The notes: a model not told the origin generated them from the letters alone. 64,000 nucleotides of DNA from JADGGV01 sp035715725 (GCA_035715725.1 DASTKT010000007.1:7593-71592); one strand, 5' to 3'. Shown: positions 27,056 to 34,986, counted from the stretch's first letter. Numbers and translations are program-made.

Positions 27056-28531
27056 TCAGCTCAGGTCCACCCAGACGCTCTTGATCTGGGTGTAGAGGTC
27101 GAGGGCGGAGGCGCCCAGCTCGCGGCCGTAGCCCGACTGCTTGTAGCCGCCGAAGGGGGACGCGGCGTCGAGCGGATGGTACGTGTTGATCCAGACGGTG
27201 CCGGCGTTCAGCCGCTTCGCCACCCGGTGCGCCCGCTTCACATCGGTCGTCCAGATGCCGGCGGCCAGTCCGTAGACCGTGTCGTTCGCGAGGCGGACGG
27301 CCTCGTCCTCGTCGGCGAACGGCGTGACGGCCAGCACCGGCCCGAAGATCTCCTCGCGGGCGATCGTCGCCTCCGGGCGGACCCGGTCGAAGATCGTCGG
27401 CTCGACCCAGTAGCCTTGCTCCTGGCCGCCGAAGAGAGCGCGCTTGCCGCCGGTGCGGAGCTCCGCACCCTCCGCGCGTCCGGCCTCGATGTACCCCAGG
27501 ACCCGCTCCATCTGATCCTGCGAGATGAGCGGCCCGAACCGGGTCTTCGGGTCGAACGGATCGCCCGGCTGAACCTTGGCCGCTCGCTCCACCAGCTTGT
27601 CCACCAATGCCTGGTGCACGGACTCGTGGACCAGCAGCCGCGACCCCGCCGTGCAGCACTGCCCCGAGTTGTAGAAGATCGCCGTGTACGCGCCCCGCGC
27701 CGCGGCCTCGAGGTCGGCGTCCTCGAAGACGATGTTCGGCGACTTGCCCCCCAGCTCCAGCGAGACCTTCTTCAGCGTCCCGGCCGCCTCCTGCATGATG
27801 ATGCGCCCGACGGCGGTCGATCCGGTGAACGCGATCTTGTCCACGCCCGGGTGGCGCACGAGCGCCGCGCCGGCCGTCTCGCCCAAGCCGGTCACCACGT
27901 TCAGCACCCCCGCCGGGAGCCCGGCCTCGTGTGCGATCGCCGCCAGCTCCAGCGCCGTCAGCGGCGTCTGCTCGGCCGGCTTCAGGACCACGGTGTTCGC
28001 GCACGCCAGGGCCGGAGCCACCTTCCACGCCGCCATCAGCAGCGGGAAGTTCCACGGGATGATCGCCCCGACCACACCCACCGGCTCGCGCAGCGTGTAG
28101 TTCAGCACGTTGCCGCGCACGGGGAGCGTATCGCCGTGCAGCTTCGTGGTCCAGCCGGCGTAGTAGCGGAACGCCTCGATCGCGTCCCGGACGTCGATCT
28201 CGGCCTCCCGGATGCGCTTGCCGTTGTCCAGCACCTCGAGCCGGACCAGCTCGTCCTTGCGCGCCTCCATGGCGTCCGAGATGCGCCAGAGCAACAGCGC
28301 CCGGTCGGCCGCGTCCATTCCGACCCAGCCACCCTCGTCGAACGCCCGGCGCGCCGCCTGTACGGCCGCGTCCACGTCCTCCGCGCCCGCTGCCGCCACC
28401 TCCGCCAGCACCCCGCCGGTCGCGGGGTGGTGCGTGGCGAACGTCGCGCCGCTCCGGGATCCCACCCACTCCCCGCCGATGTAGAGGCGGTCCGGCGCGC
28501 GCCGCGCCACGATGACTTCGGTCGTTGCCAT
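27056..28531 (-). CDS. NAD(P)-dependent aldehyde dehydrogenase
   Basis: A 491-residue aldehyde dehydrogenase. The catalytic Asn161 (PWNFPLL), general-base Glu259 (LELGGKSP) and nucleophile Cys293 (SGQCCTAGSR) are present, and the FTGSTAVGR NAD-binding segment is intact. The sequence is of the betaine/phenylacetaldehyde/retinal dehydrogenase class; the substrate cannot be fixed. It is the first gene of the overlapping minus-strand operon running to the serine hydrolase, with a GGGGAGAG ribosome-binding site. It could make the acid that is then activated to a CoA ester. Confidence 0.92.
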   Translation of the reverse strand: MATTEVIVARRAPDRLYIGGEWVGSRSGATFATHHPATGGVLAEVAAAGAEDVDAAVQAARRAFDEGGWVGMDAADRALLLWRISDAMEARKDELVRLEVLDNGKRIREAEIDVRDAIEAFRYYAGWTTKLHGDTLPVRGNVLNYTLREPVGVVGAIIPWNFPLLMAAWKVAPALACANTVVLKPAEQTPLTALELAAIAHEAGLPAGVLNVVTGLGETAGAALVRHPGVDKIAFTGSTAVGRIIMQEAAGTLKKVSLELGGKSPNIVFEDADLEAAARGAYTAIFYNSGQCCTAGSRLLVHESVHQALVDKLVERAAKVQPGDPFDPKTRFGPLISQDQMERVLGYIEAGRAEGAELRTGGKRALFGGQEQGYWVEPTIFDRVRPEATIAREEIFGPVLAVTPFADEDEAVRLANDTVYGLAAGIWTTDVKRAHRVAKRLNAGTVWINTYHPLDAASPFGGYKQSGYGRELGASALDLYTQIKSVWVDLS

Positions 28532-28661
28532 TCGTCAGCTCTCCCCTCTGCGCGGGCCTGGCGTCGATGGCCGCCGTGCGGCGGCGATCCCCATCCTCGA
28601 CCGCTGCCGGTCGCCGCGCCGACTCGCCCGTTCGGCCGTCGAGGCCGGCCCGCCCCAATGC

Positions 28662-28692
28662 GAAACGGGGCCGGGAAACATCCCAGCCCCGT
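28662..28692 (-). terminator. intrinsic terminator after the enoyl-CoA hydratase gene
   Basis: Read on the minus strand, a 12-bp stem with one mismatch (28692-28681 with 28676-28665) closes on a 4-base loop and is followed by TTTCG. It lies 8 bases after the stop at 28701 and separates that gene from the aldehyde dehydrogenase operon. Confidence 0.65.
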
Positions 28693-28700
28693 CCACCCCT

Positions 28701-29531
28701 CTACTGCGCCTTGAACTGCGGCTTCCGCTTCTCGACGTAGGCCGCGATCCCCTCCTTCGCGTCCTGGCTCTGGAAGAGGAGCTGTTGCAGCTCCCGCTCG
28801 ACCGCCAGCGCGTCCTGGAAGGGAAGCTCGCCGCCTGTCTGCACCGACCGCTTGATGTTGCCCACCGCCTTCGCCGCCGCGTTCGGCGGCGTGAACCGCC
28901 GCGCGTACTCGAGCACCTTGCCGAGGAAGTCGTCGCGGCCGGTCGCCTCGACGACCTCGCTCACGATGCCGAGCGCCTTCGCCTCCTCGAAGTCGAACGT
29001 CCGGCCCGTGACCATCAGCTCGATCGCCTTGCTCTTCCCGACGAGCCGCGTCAGCCGCTGCGTCCCGCCCGTGCCCGGCAACACGCCCAGATTGATCTCG
29101 GGCAGACCGATCTTCCCCGCACCCTGCCGCGCGATCCGGATGTCCGCCGCCATCGCGATCTCGAGCCCGCCGCCCACCGTGTGCCCGTTCAGCGCCGCGA
29201 TCACGAGCTTCGGCGTCTGCTCGAACCGGTTCAGCGTCTCGTTCGCGTGCAGACAGAAGTAGTACTTGAACTGCGGCGTCACCGAGTTCAGCATGGCGAT
29301 GTTGGCGCCCGCGCAGAAGAACTTCTCGCCCGCCCCCGTCACCACGATCACGTGCACGCCCTCGTCCATCCGCGCCCGCAGGATCGCCGCGTCGAGCTGC
29401 CCCATCATCTCGTACGTGTACGTGTTCGCCGGCGGGTCGTCCAACGTCAGGATCGCCACCCCGTCCCGCGACTCGTAGTGCACCAGGATGCGCGTCTCCT
29501 CGGTCGTCGCCCGATCCATGACACTCGCCAT
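28701..29531 (-). CDS. enoyl-CoA hydratase/isomerase family protein
   Basis: A 276-residue crotonase with both catalytic Glu residues (VGGGLEIAMAAD and GLPEINLGVLPGTGGTQRL) and the oxyanion segment KFFCAGANIAML. The region TPQFKYYFCLHANETLNRFEQTPK is longer and more aromatic than in the other crotonases of this window. It hydrates an enoyl-CoA; the chain type is not known. GGAGGGG stands just before the ATG at 29531. It lies downstream of the TetR gene, separated by a 24-base perfect palindrome, and may be part of the regulon. Confidence 0.88.
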   Translation of the reverse strand: MASVMDRATTEETRILVHYESRDGVAILTLDDPPANTYTYEMMGQLDAAILRARMDEGVHVIVVTGAGEKFFCAGANIAMLNSVTPQFKYYFCLHANETLNRFEQTPKLVIAALNGHTVGGGLEIAMAADIRIARQGAGKIGLPEINLGVLPGTGGTQRLTRLVGKSKAIELMVTGRTFDFEEAKALGIVSEVVEATGRDDFLGKVLEYARRFTPPNAAAKAVGNIKRSVQTGGELPFQDALAVERELQQLLFQSQDAKEGIAAYVEKRKPQFKAQ

Positions 29532-29626
29532 CAGCCCCTCCGTTCGTGGGCAGCGCCGGCCCGGCTCCGCCTCGGTCCATGTTCCGTCCATGCGAGGCGC
29601 GACCTCACGCCCGCCCGTTCGCCCGC

Positions 29627-29650
29627 GCCTCCGGGGCGCGCCCCGGAGGC
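29627..29650. repeat. 24-base perfect palindrome at the end of the tetR gene
   Basis: The arms GCCTCCGGGGC (29627-29637) and GCCCCGGAGGC (29640-29650) with a GC centre make a complete 24-base palindrome. It begins at the tetR stop and lies about 95 bases upstream of the hydratase start. No T-run follows, so it may be an operator or a U-less terminator hairpin. Confidence 0.55.
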
Positions 29651-30294
29651 TACCGCCAGAGGGTCGACTCCATCTCGGCGGCGCCGCCCACCGGGCGCGC
29701 CACCGGCTCCGCCGTCCCCGCGAGGTAGCCGCGCATGAAGATCCGCGTCATCTCCGCCGCCAGTGCATCCACCGGCACGTCTCGCCCCGGATGGTACCAG
29801 TTGTAGATCCAGTTCATCATCCCGAACAGCGAGAACGTCGCCACGCGCAGCTCCGCCGCGTCCGCATCCGGCCGCAGCGCCCCCAGGATGCCGCTGCACA
29901 CGTCGGTGTAGCACCGCTTAACGGCGGCCACCCGCTCCCGCAGCTCCCCCGACAGCGCCGTCGCCTCGTGGGAAAGCACCTTCATCTCCTTCATGTTCGC
30001 CACGAAGAAGCGCAGGTGGTTCTCGATGAACAGCCGCAGCCGCTCCTCCGGGTCGGCGACGCCGCGCAGCCGCCGCTCCAGGTTCTCGACCACCGTCCGG
30101 AAGGCGTGCTCCTGGATGCGGAAGAGGATCTCCTCCTTGCTCGGCACGTAATAGTACAGCCCCGAGAGGCTGATCCCCGTGGCTCGGCTGATGTCGCGGA
30201 TGCTCGCCTGGTGGTACCCCTTCTCGGCGAAGATCACCGCGGCGGTGCGGAGGATCAGCGTCAGCTTTTCGTCGTGCGGCGCTTGCTCTTCCAC
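29650..30294 (-). CDS. TetR/AcrR family transcriptional regulator
   Basis: A 214-residue regulator. The N-terminal helix-turn-helix reads IFAEKGYHQASIRDISRATGISLSGLYYYVPSKEEIL (about residues 20-56), followed by a helical ligand-binding domain with WIYNWYHPGRDVP near the C-terminus. That YNWYxPG segment is common in TetR repressors of fatty-acid and aromatic CoA metabolism (KstR2/PaaR/FadR-like), whose ligands are acyl-CoAs. The start is a GTG at 30294 with GGAGG four bases upstream. A promoter and a palindrome lie just upstream, implying self-repression, and the adjacent hydratase and operon are likely targets. Confidence 0.9.
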   Translation of the reverse strand: MEEQAPHDEKLTLILRTAAVIFAEKGYHQASIRDISRATGISLSGLYYYVPSKEEILFRIQEHAFRTVVENLERRLRGVADPEERLRLFIENHLRFFVANMKEMKVLSHEATALSGELRERVAAVKRCYTDVCSGILGALRPDADAAELRVATFSLFGMMNWIYNWYHPGRDVPVDALAAEMTRIFMRGYLAGTAEPVARPVGGAAEMESTLWR

Positions 30295-30317
30295 GATGCC
30301 TCCGGCCTTTCGTTCGG

Positions 30318-30329
30318 ACGTTCGAACGT
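30318..30329. promoter_or_regulatory. 12-bp palindromic operator, probably for the TetR regulator
   Basis: ACGTTCGAACGT is a perfect palindrome 24 bases upstream of the tetR start codon. It lies immediately downstream of the predicted -10 for tetR, across its expected transcription start. Position and symmetry fit a self-repression site. Confidence 0.55.
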
Positions 30330-30330
30330 G

Positions 30331-30360
30331 AACCTAGGCGCCGCCGCCCGGCCGGGTCAA
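30331..30360 (-). promoter_or_regulatory. promoter of the tetR gene
   Basis: On the minus strand, TTGACC (30360-30355) and TAGGTT (30336-30331) are separated by 18 bases. The expected start falls in the palindrome at 30318-30329. Confidence 0.5.
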
Positions 30361-30373
30361 GTGCCCGCGTGCC

Positions 30374-30402
30374 TTGCGGTTTCCTCGTGTGGCGCCTAGC
30401 TT
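30374..30402 (+). promoter_or_regulatory. promoter of the lipoprotein-nfeD-floA operon
   Basis: TTGCGG at 30374-30379 and TAGCTT at 30397-30402 are spaced by 17 bases, about 40 bases before the ATG at 30442. It is divergent from the tetR promoter. Confidence 0.45.
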
Positions 30403-30441
30403 TCGACGTCCGCGGGACCACCCCTTCCTCCGCCACCGCCG

Positions 30442-31215
30442 ATGCTTCGCTCGCGCCGTCGCGCCGCCTCCGCTCTCCTCGCGCTCGCCGTCTTCGCGGC
30501 GTGTTCCGACGCGCCCGACGCGCCGACGGCGCTGCTCGTCGCACCGGAGACGCAGGCGGCACTGGAGGTCGCGAGCTCGTTGCCGGGCCTTCCCGAGCTC
30601 GCCGCGGCCGCCGATCGCGCCGACCTCGAGCCGGCCGCGGCGGACGCGCTGGCCGGCGCCCGCGCGCTCTGGGCCAGCGCCGACAGCGCGTCCGACCCGA
30701 CCCGGGCTCGGGCGCTCCGCGGGGAGGCCAACCGCGCGGCGGCCCCGCTCCTCGCGCAATCGCTCGACAGCGCCGCGCTGGCGGGCGCGCAGCGAAAGCT
30801 CCAGCGCTGGTCCGAGCTGGCCGGCGCGGCCCTCAAGGGCGCGGACCTGCCCGAGCTGGCGCAGGCCGTGGCGGACGGCGGCGCGCTCCTGCGGCGCGCC
30901 CGCGAGTCGGCCCGCGCGGGTGACCGCGCCGACGCCGTCCTGGCCACCCTCGATGCGAGCGAGCGGCTATCCGAGACCACGCCGCGCGCCGTCGCGCTCC
31001 GCCTCACGACGGCCGACGAGCTCGCGCTGGACGCAACGCGGCGTGGCATGGCCCCGCGCCCGGACGATGCCGCCGGCCGCCGGCTGGAGCGCATCCAGCG
31101 CCTGGTTCGCGGCGCGCGCGAGGCCATCGAGGCGGAGAAATACGACGTCGCCATCCGCCGCGCCTATTACGCCCGCCAGCTCCTCGGTCCGGCGGGCGCC
31201 TCCGCGAGCCCCTGA
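30442..31215 (+). CDS. Ala-rich predicted lipoprotein
   Basis: A 257-residue protein with a basic start, a hydrophobic core and a lipobox-like VFAAC at residues about 17-21, so it is probably a lipoprotein. The rest is Ala/Arg/Glu-rich and predicted helical, with coiled-coil character (for example ERIQRLVRGAREAIEAEKYDVAIRR). No family recognised. It is 5 bases upstream of the NfeD gene, so it may work with the NfeD-flotillin pair. Confidence 0.7.
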   Translation: MLRSRRRAASALLALAVFAACSDAPDAPTALLVAPETQAALEVASSLPGLPELAAAADRADLEPAAADALAGARALWASADSASDPTRARALRGEANRAAAPLLAQSLDSAALAGAQRKLQRWSELAGAALKGADLPELAQAVADGGALLRRARESARAGDRADAVLATLDASERLSETTPRAVALRLTTADELALDATRRGMAPRPDDAAGRRLERIQRLVRGAREAIEAEKYDVAIRRAYYARQLLGPAGASASP

Positions 31216-31220
31216 GCGCC

Positions 31221-31937
31221 ATGCACCCGGCCGCCGCCCTCCTCGTCGTCGACCCGGGCCTGATCGAGCTGATCGTCCACGTCCTGGCCAGCCCGTGGCT
31301 CGCGCCGGTCCTGCTCCTCGTCGGCGTCCTCGGCGTCCTCGTCGAGGTGAAGGCCTTCACGCACGGCCTCGCGGGCGCGCTCGGCGTGCTCGCCCTCGCC
31401 CTCTTCTTCGGCAGCCATTTCCTCCTGGGCATGGCCGGCTGGCTGGAGCTCGTGCTCCTCGGCGCCGGCGTGCTCATGCTCGTCGTGGAGGCGGTCGCGC
31501 TCCCCGGCGCCGGCGCGTTCGGCGTCCTCGGCGCCCTCGCGGTCCTCGCGAGCGTCTACCTGAGCCTCGTCGGCCACCCGGCCACGCCGGAGGCGTACAG
31601 CCAGGCGGCCGGCATCCTCGGCGCCACCCTGATCGCCGCGCTCGTCTCGATCTGGGCGCTGTTCCGGGTCCTGCCGAAGAGCGGCCGTCTCGCGCACTCC
31701 GGCGTCGTGCTGGGACAGGTGATGTCCCGCGAGGGCGGGTACGTCGCCGGCTCCGGCCGGCCGGAGCTCGTCGGGGCGACCGGCACCGCCCTCACGGACC
31801 TGCGCCCCGCGGGAAGCGCGGAGTTCCGGGGGGAGCGTCTCGACGTCGTCGCCGACGGCGGCTACATCGTCGCCGGCACCCCGATCGTCATCGCCCAGTC
31901 CGACGGTTACCGGCACGTCGTGCGGCCAGCGGAGTAG
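31221..31937 (+). CDS. NfeD family membrane protein
   Basis: A 238-residue protein with an N-terminal helix region, three to four closely spaced hydrophobic helices (VLLLVGVLGVLVEVKAF, LGVLALALFFGSHFLLG, VLLGAGVLMLVVEAVALPG, VLGALAVLASVYLS) and a C-terminal OB-fold domain (GATGTALTDLRPAGSAEFRGERLDVVADGGYI). This is the NfeD pattern without the N-terminal ClpP-like protease. NfeD proteins pair with flotillin/SPFH proteins, and a FloA gene follows 35 bases later. Confidence 0.9.
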   Translation: MHPAAALLVVDPGLIELIVHVLASPWLAPVLLLVGVLGVLVEVKAFTHGLAGALGVLALALFFGSHFLLGMAGWLELVLLGAGVLMLVVEAVALPGAGAFGVLGALAVLASVYLSLVGHPATPEAYSQAAGILGATLIAALVSIWALFRVLPKSGRLAHSGVVLGQVMSREGGYVAGSGRPELVGATGTALTDLRPAGSAEFRGERLDVVADGGYIVAGTPIVIAQSDGYRHVVRPAE

Positions 31938-31972
31938 CGCGGCCCCGATCCCCTCACCAGGCAGAGGTTCCG

Positions 31973-32962
31973 ATGGCGACGCTCTTTCCGGTATTCATCC
32001 TCGCGTTCGCGCTGATCCTGGTCTTCTTCTTCGCGTCCTTCATCCCGGTCCGCCTCTGGATCACGGCCGTCTTCGCCGGCGTGCGGGTCGGGCTGACGGA
32101 CCTCGTGGGGATGCGCCTGCGGAAGGTGAACCCGTCGGTGATCGTCGGGCCGCTCATCGCCGCGACGAAGGCCGGCCTCCATCTCACGCCGTCGCAGCTC
32201 GAGAGCCATTTTCTGGCCGGCGGGCGCGTCGACAAGGTGGTGAATGCCCTGATCAGCGCCGACAAGGCCGAGCTCGCGCTCCCGTTCCAGCAGGCCGCCG
32301 CGATCGACCTCGCCGGACGGGACGTGCTCGAGGCCGTCAAGGTCTCCGTCAACCCGAAGGTCATCGAGACGCCCCGCGTCGCCGCCATGGCCAAGGATGG
32401 CATCCAGCTCATCGCCGTCGCGCGCGTCACCGTGCGCGCCAACATCAACCGTCTGGTCGGCGGCGCGGGCGAGGAGACCATCCTGGCGCGGGTGGGAGAG
32501 GGCATCGTCTCCACCATCGGCTCGGCAGCCTCCCACAAGACCGTGCTCGAGAACCCCGACAACATCTCCAAGACCGTGCTCGGCAAGGGGCTCGACGCCG
32601 GCACGGCGTTCGAGATCCTCTCGATCGACATCGCCGACGTCGACGTCGGGAAGAACATCGGCGCCCAGCTCCAGACCGATCAGGCCGAGGCCGACAAGCG
32701 CATCGCCCAGGCCAAGGCCGAGGAGCGGCGAGCCATGGCCGTCGCCGCCGAGCAGGAGATGAAGGCGAAGGTTCAGGAGATGCGCGCCAACGTCGTCGCC
32801 GCCGAGGCCGAGATCCCGCTCGCCATCGCGGATGCGTTCCGCCGCGGCAACCTCGGGATCATGGATTACGCGCGCTACCGGAACGTGAGCGCGGACACGG
32901 ACATGCGCCGGGCGATCGCCGGCGGCGCCGACGACGTGCTCCCGGTCGAGCATTCGTCGTGA
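31973..32962 (+). CDS. floA: flotillin-like protein FloA
   Basis: A 329-residue membrane-raft scaffold protein. It has one N-terminal membrane helix (FILAFALILVFFFASFIPV), an SPFH domain with VTVRANINRLVGGAGEETILARVGEGIV, and a helical region with Ala/Glu repeats (IAQAKAEERRAMAVAAEQEMKAKVQEMRANVVAAEAE) that drives oligomerisation. It ends with the conserved MDYARYRNV type segment. It organises membrane microdomains. The ATG at 31973 is used, and the next gene starts in the GTGA overlap. Confidence 0.93.
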   Translation: MATLFPVFILAFALILVFFFASFIPVRLWITAVFAGVRVGLTDLVGMRLRKVNPSVIVGPLIAATKAGLHLTPSQLESHFLAGGRVDKVVNALISADKAELALPFQQAAAIDLAGRDVLEAVKVSVNPKVIETPRVAAMAKDGIQLIAVARVTVRANINRLVGGAGEETILARVGEGIVSTIGSAASHKTVLENPDNISKTVLGKGLDAGTAFEILSIDIADVDVGKNIGAQLQTDQAEADKRIAQAKAEERRAMAVAAEQEMKAKVQEMRANVVAAEAEIPLAIADAFRRGNLGIMDYARYRNVSADTDMRRAIAGGADDVLPVEHSS

Positions 32963-33489
32963 GCGGCGCGTTCTTCGTCTTCATTGCCTTCATCGTCCTC
33001 GCCAACCTCCTCCGGCTCGCCGGGAAGGCCGGCGGGGTGGGGAAGGGCACGGGCCTGCCCCCGCGACCGGGACCGCGCCGCTACCGGCCCGGCGATCCGC
33101 GCCGTCTCCCCGGCGGCCGCGGACCCGACGAGACCAGCGCGGCGACGATGGTCCCGGAGGAGCTCTGGCGGATCCTCATGGGTGAGGCGCCGCCGGCGCC
33201 GAGGCCGGCGCCTGGGCGCGCGCCGGGTCGCCTCGACGACGAGGTCGCGGAGGACGTCGAGGCGGAGATCGCCGAAGGACGATCCGCCGACGAAGCGGTG
33301 TCGTTGGAGGATGTCGGAGGGGGTGCGGCCGCGGCCGGCGCCGCCGCCGCGACGGCCGCACCGGAGGTCCGAGTCGCCGTGGCGCCCGCCGAGGCGCCCC
33401 GCGCGCCGGCGCCGCGGAGCCGCGCCCGCGAGCTGCGCCGCGCGATCGTGCTGCGGGAGGTCCTTGGACCGCCGAGGGGGCTGGAGTAG
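32959..33489 (+). CDS. hypothetical protein with N-terminal membrane helix
   Basis: A 176-residue protein with a GTG start overlapping the floA stop. An N-terminal hydrophobic stretch (FFVFIAFIVLANLLRLA) is followed by a Pro/Arg/Gly-rich region, an acidic stretch (DDEVAEDVEAEIAEGRSADEAV) and an Ala-rich region. It ends in a short basic helix (RARELRRAIVLREVLGPPRGLE) often seen in low-complexity proteins near flotillin genes. Function unknown; a flotillin accessory role is inference from coupling. Confidence 0.65.
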   Translation: MSGAFFVFIAFIVLANLLRLAGKAGGVGKGTGLPPRPGPRRYRPGDPRRLPGGRGPDETSAATMVPEELWRILMGEAPPAPRPAPGRAPGRLDDEVAEDVEAEIAEGRSADEAVSLEDVGGGAAAAGAAAATAAPEVRVAVAPAEAPRAPAPRSRARELRRAIVLREVLGPPRGLE

Positions 33490-33504
33490 CCACCGGGCGG
33501 CTGT

Positions 33505-33510
33505 TATCTT
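33505..33510 (+). promoter_or_regulatory. -10 element of the tRNA-Leu gene
   Basis: TATCTT lies 23 bases before the tRNA 5' end, so a start near 33517 is expected. No convincing -35 is seen at the usual distance. Confidence 0.35.
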
Positions 33511-33533
33511 TCGGCGCCCGCGAAGATCCGCGC

Positions 33534-33618
33534 GCCGGGATGGCGGAACGGCAGACGCAGCGCACTCAAAATGCGCCGGGGGTCACCCCCCGTGTGGGTT
33601 CGAGTCCCACTCCCGGCA
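33534..33618 (+). tRNA. tRNA-Leu (anticodon CAA)
   Basis: A class II tRNA of 85 bases. The acceptor stem GCCGGGA pairs with TCCCGGC plus discriminator A at 33618. The D-arm is TGGCGGAACGGCAGACGCA. The anticodon stem-loop GCGCA-CTCAAAA-TGCGC gives CAA (reads TTG, Leu). A long variable arm is present and the T-arm is GTGGG-TTCGAGT-CCCAC. The 3' CCA is not encoded. Confidence 0.97.
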
Positions 33619-33637
33619 CTCCGCGGATCGCCGCGCG

Positions 33638-33997
33638 TCAGCGAGCGAGTAGTACGCCCTTCATCCCGGGGTGAAACCGGCAGTAGAAGCGCTCCAGTCC
33701 GGCCCGTTCGACCACCCGCCGCCAGCTTGTCCCCGGTCCCATCTCGCCCGAATCCCATCCGCCGCCGACCTGCGTCGCCGTGTGAGGCACGATGTCGTCG
33801 TTACGGAAGACCACCGTGTCCCCCACGGCCACCGTCAGGCTGTCGGGCGCGACTGCGAAGTCCTGCATGCGAATCACGTGGCTGACCGGACGCGGCCGAG
33901 CGCACGCGTTCGCGGCGCCGGCCAGCAGCGAGTATATGAGGATGGCGCGCGGAAGCGGCCGCTTCCGCGCGCCGCTCCGCCGGCCAGCGCTAGGCAC
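33638..33997 (-). CDS. secreted plastocyanin-like cupredoxin
   Basis: A 119-residue protein. An N-terminal signal-like segment (RAILIYSLLAGAANAC) is followed by a cupredoxin fold: FAVAPDSLTVAVGDTVVFRNDDIVPHTAT and FYCRFHPGMKGVLLAR. The type 1 copper ligands are His72, Cys106, His109 and Met112, all present. It should carry electrons or bind copper outside the cytoplasm. The GTG at 33997 overlaps the end of the DUF4142 gene by 8 bases, so the two are probably co-transcribed. A lipoprotein Cys is possible at the end of the signal. Confidence 0.88.
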   Translation of the reverse strand: MPSAGRRSGARKRPLPRAILIYSLLAGAANACARPRPVSHVIRMQDFAVAPDSLTVAVGDTVVFRNDDIVPHTATQVGGGWDSGEMGPGTSWRRVVERAGLERFYCRFHPGMKGVLLAR

Positions 33998-34625
33998 TGG
34001 GCTTCGACTGGATCTGCTTTGCCAGATCCAGGTGCTTCTGCACGCCGGCCCGCGTCGTCTGCAACAGCTGCTTCAGCTCCGGGTTCTGCGCGTTGGGGAT
34101 CAACTGCTGGTCCAGCGCGTTCAGCGCATTCTGGTGGAAGTCCACTTCCGAGTCGATGTAAGCCTTGTCGAAATCGGCACCGGTCTTCCCCTGCAGGTCC
34201 TGCATCGTATCGGTCGCCTTCTTCTGGATGTCCGTGCTCATGTCCGAAGGCGCCGGCGTCAGGTTCAGCTTCTTCGCCAGCGCCGTGGTCTTCTGGTTCA
34301 GCGCCGTGTGATCCGTCACCATCCGGCGCGCGAAGGCCTTCACGTCCGGCGCCGTCGCCTTCTGCCTCGCTAGCACGCTGTGCGCGCTGTCGGCGCTGTT
34401 CACGACCAGCACGACGTCCGCGATCTGCGCATCGGTCAGCGTCGGCGCGGCGGGGGCCGGAGTCGCCGCCGGCGGAGCCGTCGGCGCCATGGCGCCCGTC
34501 GTGTCGCCCGTGGCCGTCGTGCCCATGTTCGCAGCACCTTCCTGCGTCTTCTGCTTGCACCCTGCGCCTACGCCGAGTACCAGCAGGACGGTGACCGACC
34601 ACGCGAGCATGCCTCGGCTCTTCAT
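33990..34625 (-). CDS. DUF4142 predicted lipoprotein
   Basis: A 211-residue protein with a lipoprotein signal (VTVLLVLGVGAGC, Cys23), a Thr/Ala/Pro linker and a helical DUF4142 (ferritin-like) domain. That domain is visible as LTDAQIADVVLVVNSADSAHSVLA...VKAFARRMVTDHTALNQ and ID-SEVDFHQNALNALDQ. Family members are periplasmic and of unknown function. GGAGGGAG precedes the ATG at 34625. A single-base-centred palindrome lies 35 bases upstream. Confidence 0.85.
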   Translation of the reverse strand: MKSRGMLAWSVTVLLVLGVGAGCKQKTQEGAANMGTTATGDTTGAMAPTAPPAATPAPAAPTLTDAQIADVVLVVNSADSAHSVLARQKATAPDVKAFARRMVTDHTALNQKTTALAKKLNLTPAPSDMSTDIQKKATDTMQDLQGKTGADFDKAYIDSEVDFHQNALNALDQQLIPNAQNPELKQLLQTTRAGVQKHLDLAKQIQSKPSA

Positions 34626-34659
34626 GTCTCCCTCCGTCTCGAACGCGTGCGTGCGAAGT

Positions 34660-34678
34660 GGGCGGGAGCCTCCCGCCC
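34660..34678. promoter_or_regulatory. 19-base palindrome upstream of the DUF4142 gene
   Basis: The 9-bp arms GGGCGGGAG and CTCCCGCCC are separated by one C. It lies 35 bases before the gene's start, where an operator would act. The centre is too short for a normal RNA loop. Confidence 0.4.
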
Positions 34679-34868
34679 CCCGAGGGCGACGAGCGCGCTG
34701 GGGCGACCGGGCCCTCCGTGCGTCCGGCTCGCGCGGCATGAACTGCGCCGCGACTCCATGGCGACGGCTCGACGCGTGAGCCGATCTTCCACCTATCCCG
34801 TGGCGCGCAACGAATTGCTGCGGTTGGCAGGCCATCTGCGGTCGGAGCCGGCCTTACCCGCCGCCCGA

Positions 34869-34907
34869 GGCGCGGGAGAGCATCCCTGTCGGATCCTCTC
34901 CCGCGCC
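34869..34907. repeat. 12-bp perfect hairpin downstream of the FeoA-like gene
   Basis: GGCGCGGGAGAG (34869-34880) pairs perfectly with CTCTCCCGCGCC (34896-34907) around a 15-base loop that contains GGATC and CATCC. It is 80 bases past the FeoA-like stop and has no T-run. It may mark a transcript end or a structured RNA. Confidence 0.5.
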
Positions 34908-34986
34908 ACTCGGCGCTTCACCGACGCCGGCGCGGAGCCCTGGTGCATGCGGCCGATGGGGCGCTGCGAAGGAACAGCGATGGGAC

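Larger units (their letters stand above)
34626..34986. other. 361-base intergenic region
   Basis: No convincing gene is seen between the DUF4142 and FeoA-like genes. It contains two strong inverted repeats, listed separately at 34660-34678 and 34869-34907. Short open frames here lack ribosome-binding sites and family features. Confidence 0.5.

Noticed and set aside
34869..34907. Considered as a glycine- or other riboswitch because of GGGAGAG
   Set aside because: The rest of the conserved riboswitch core is absent; only a simple hairpin remains.
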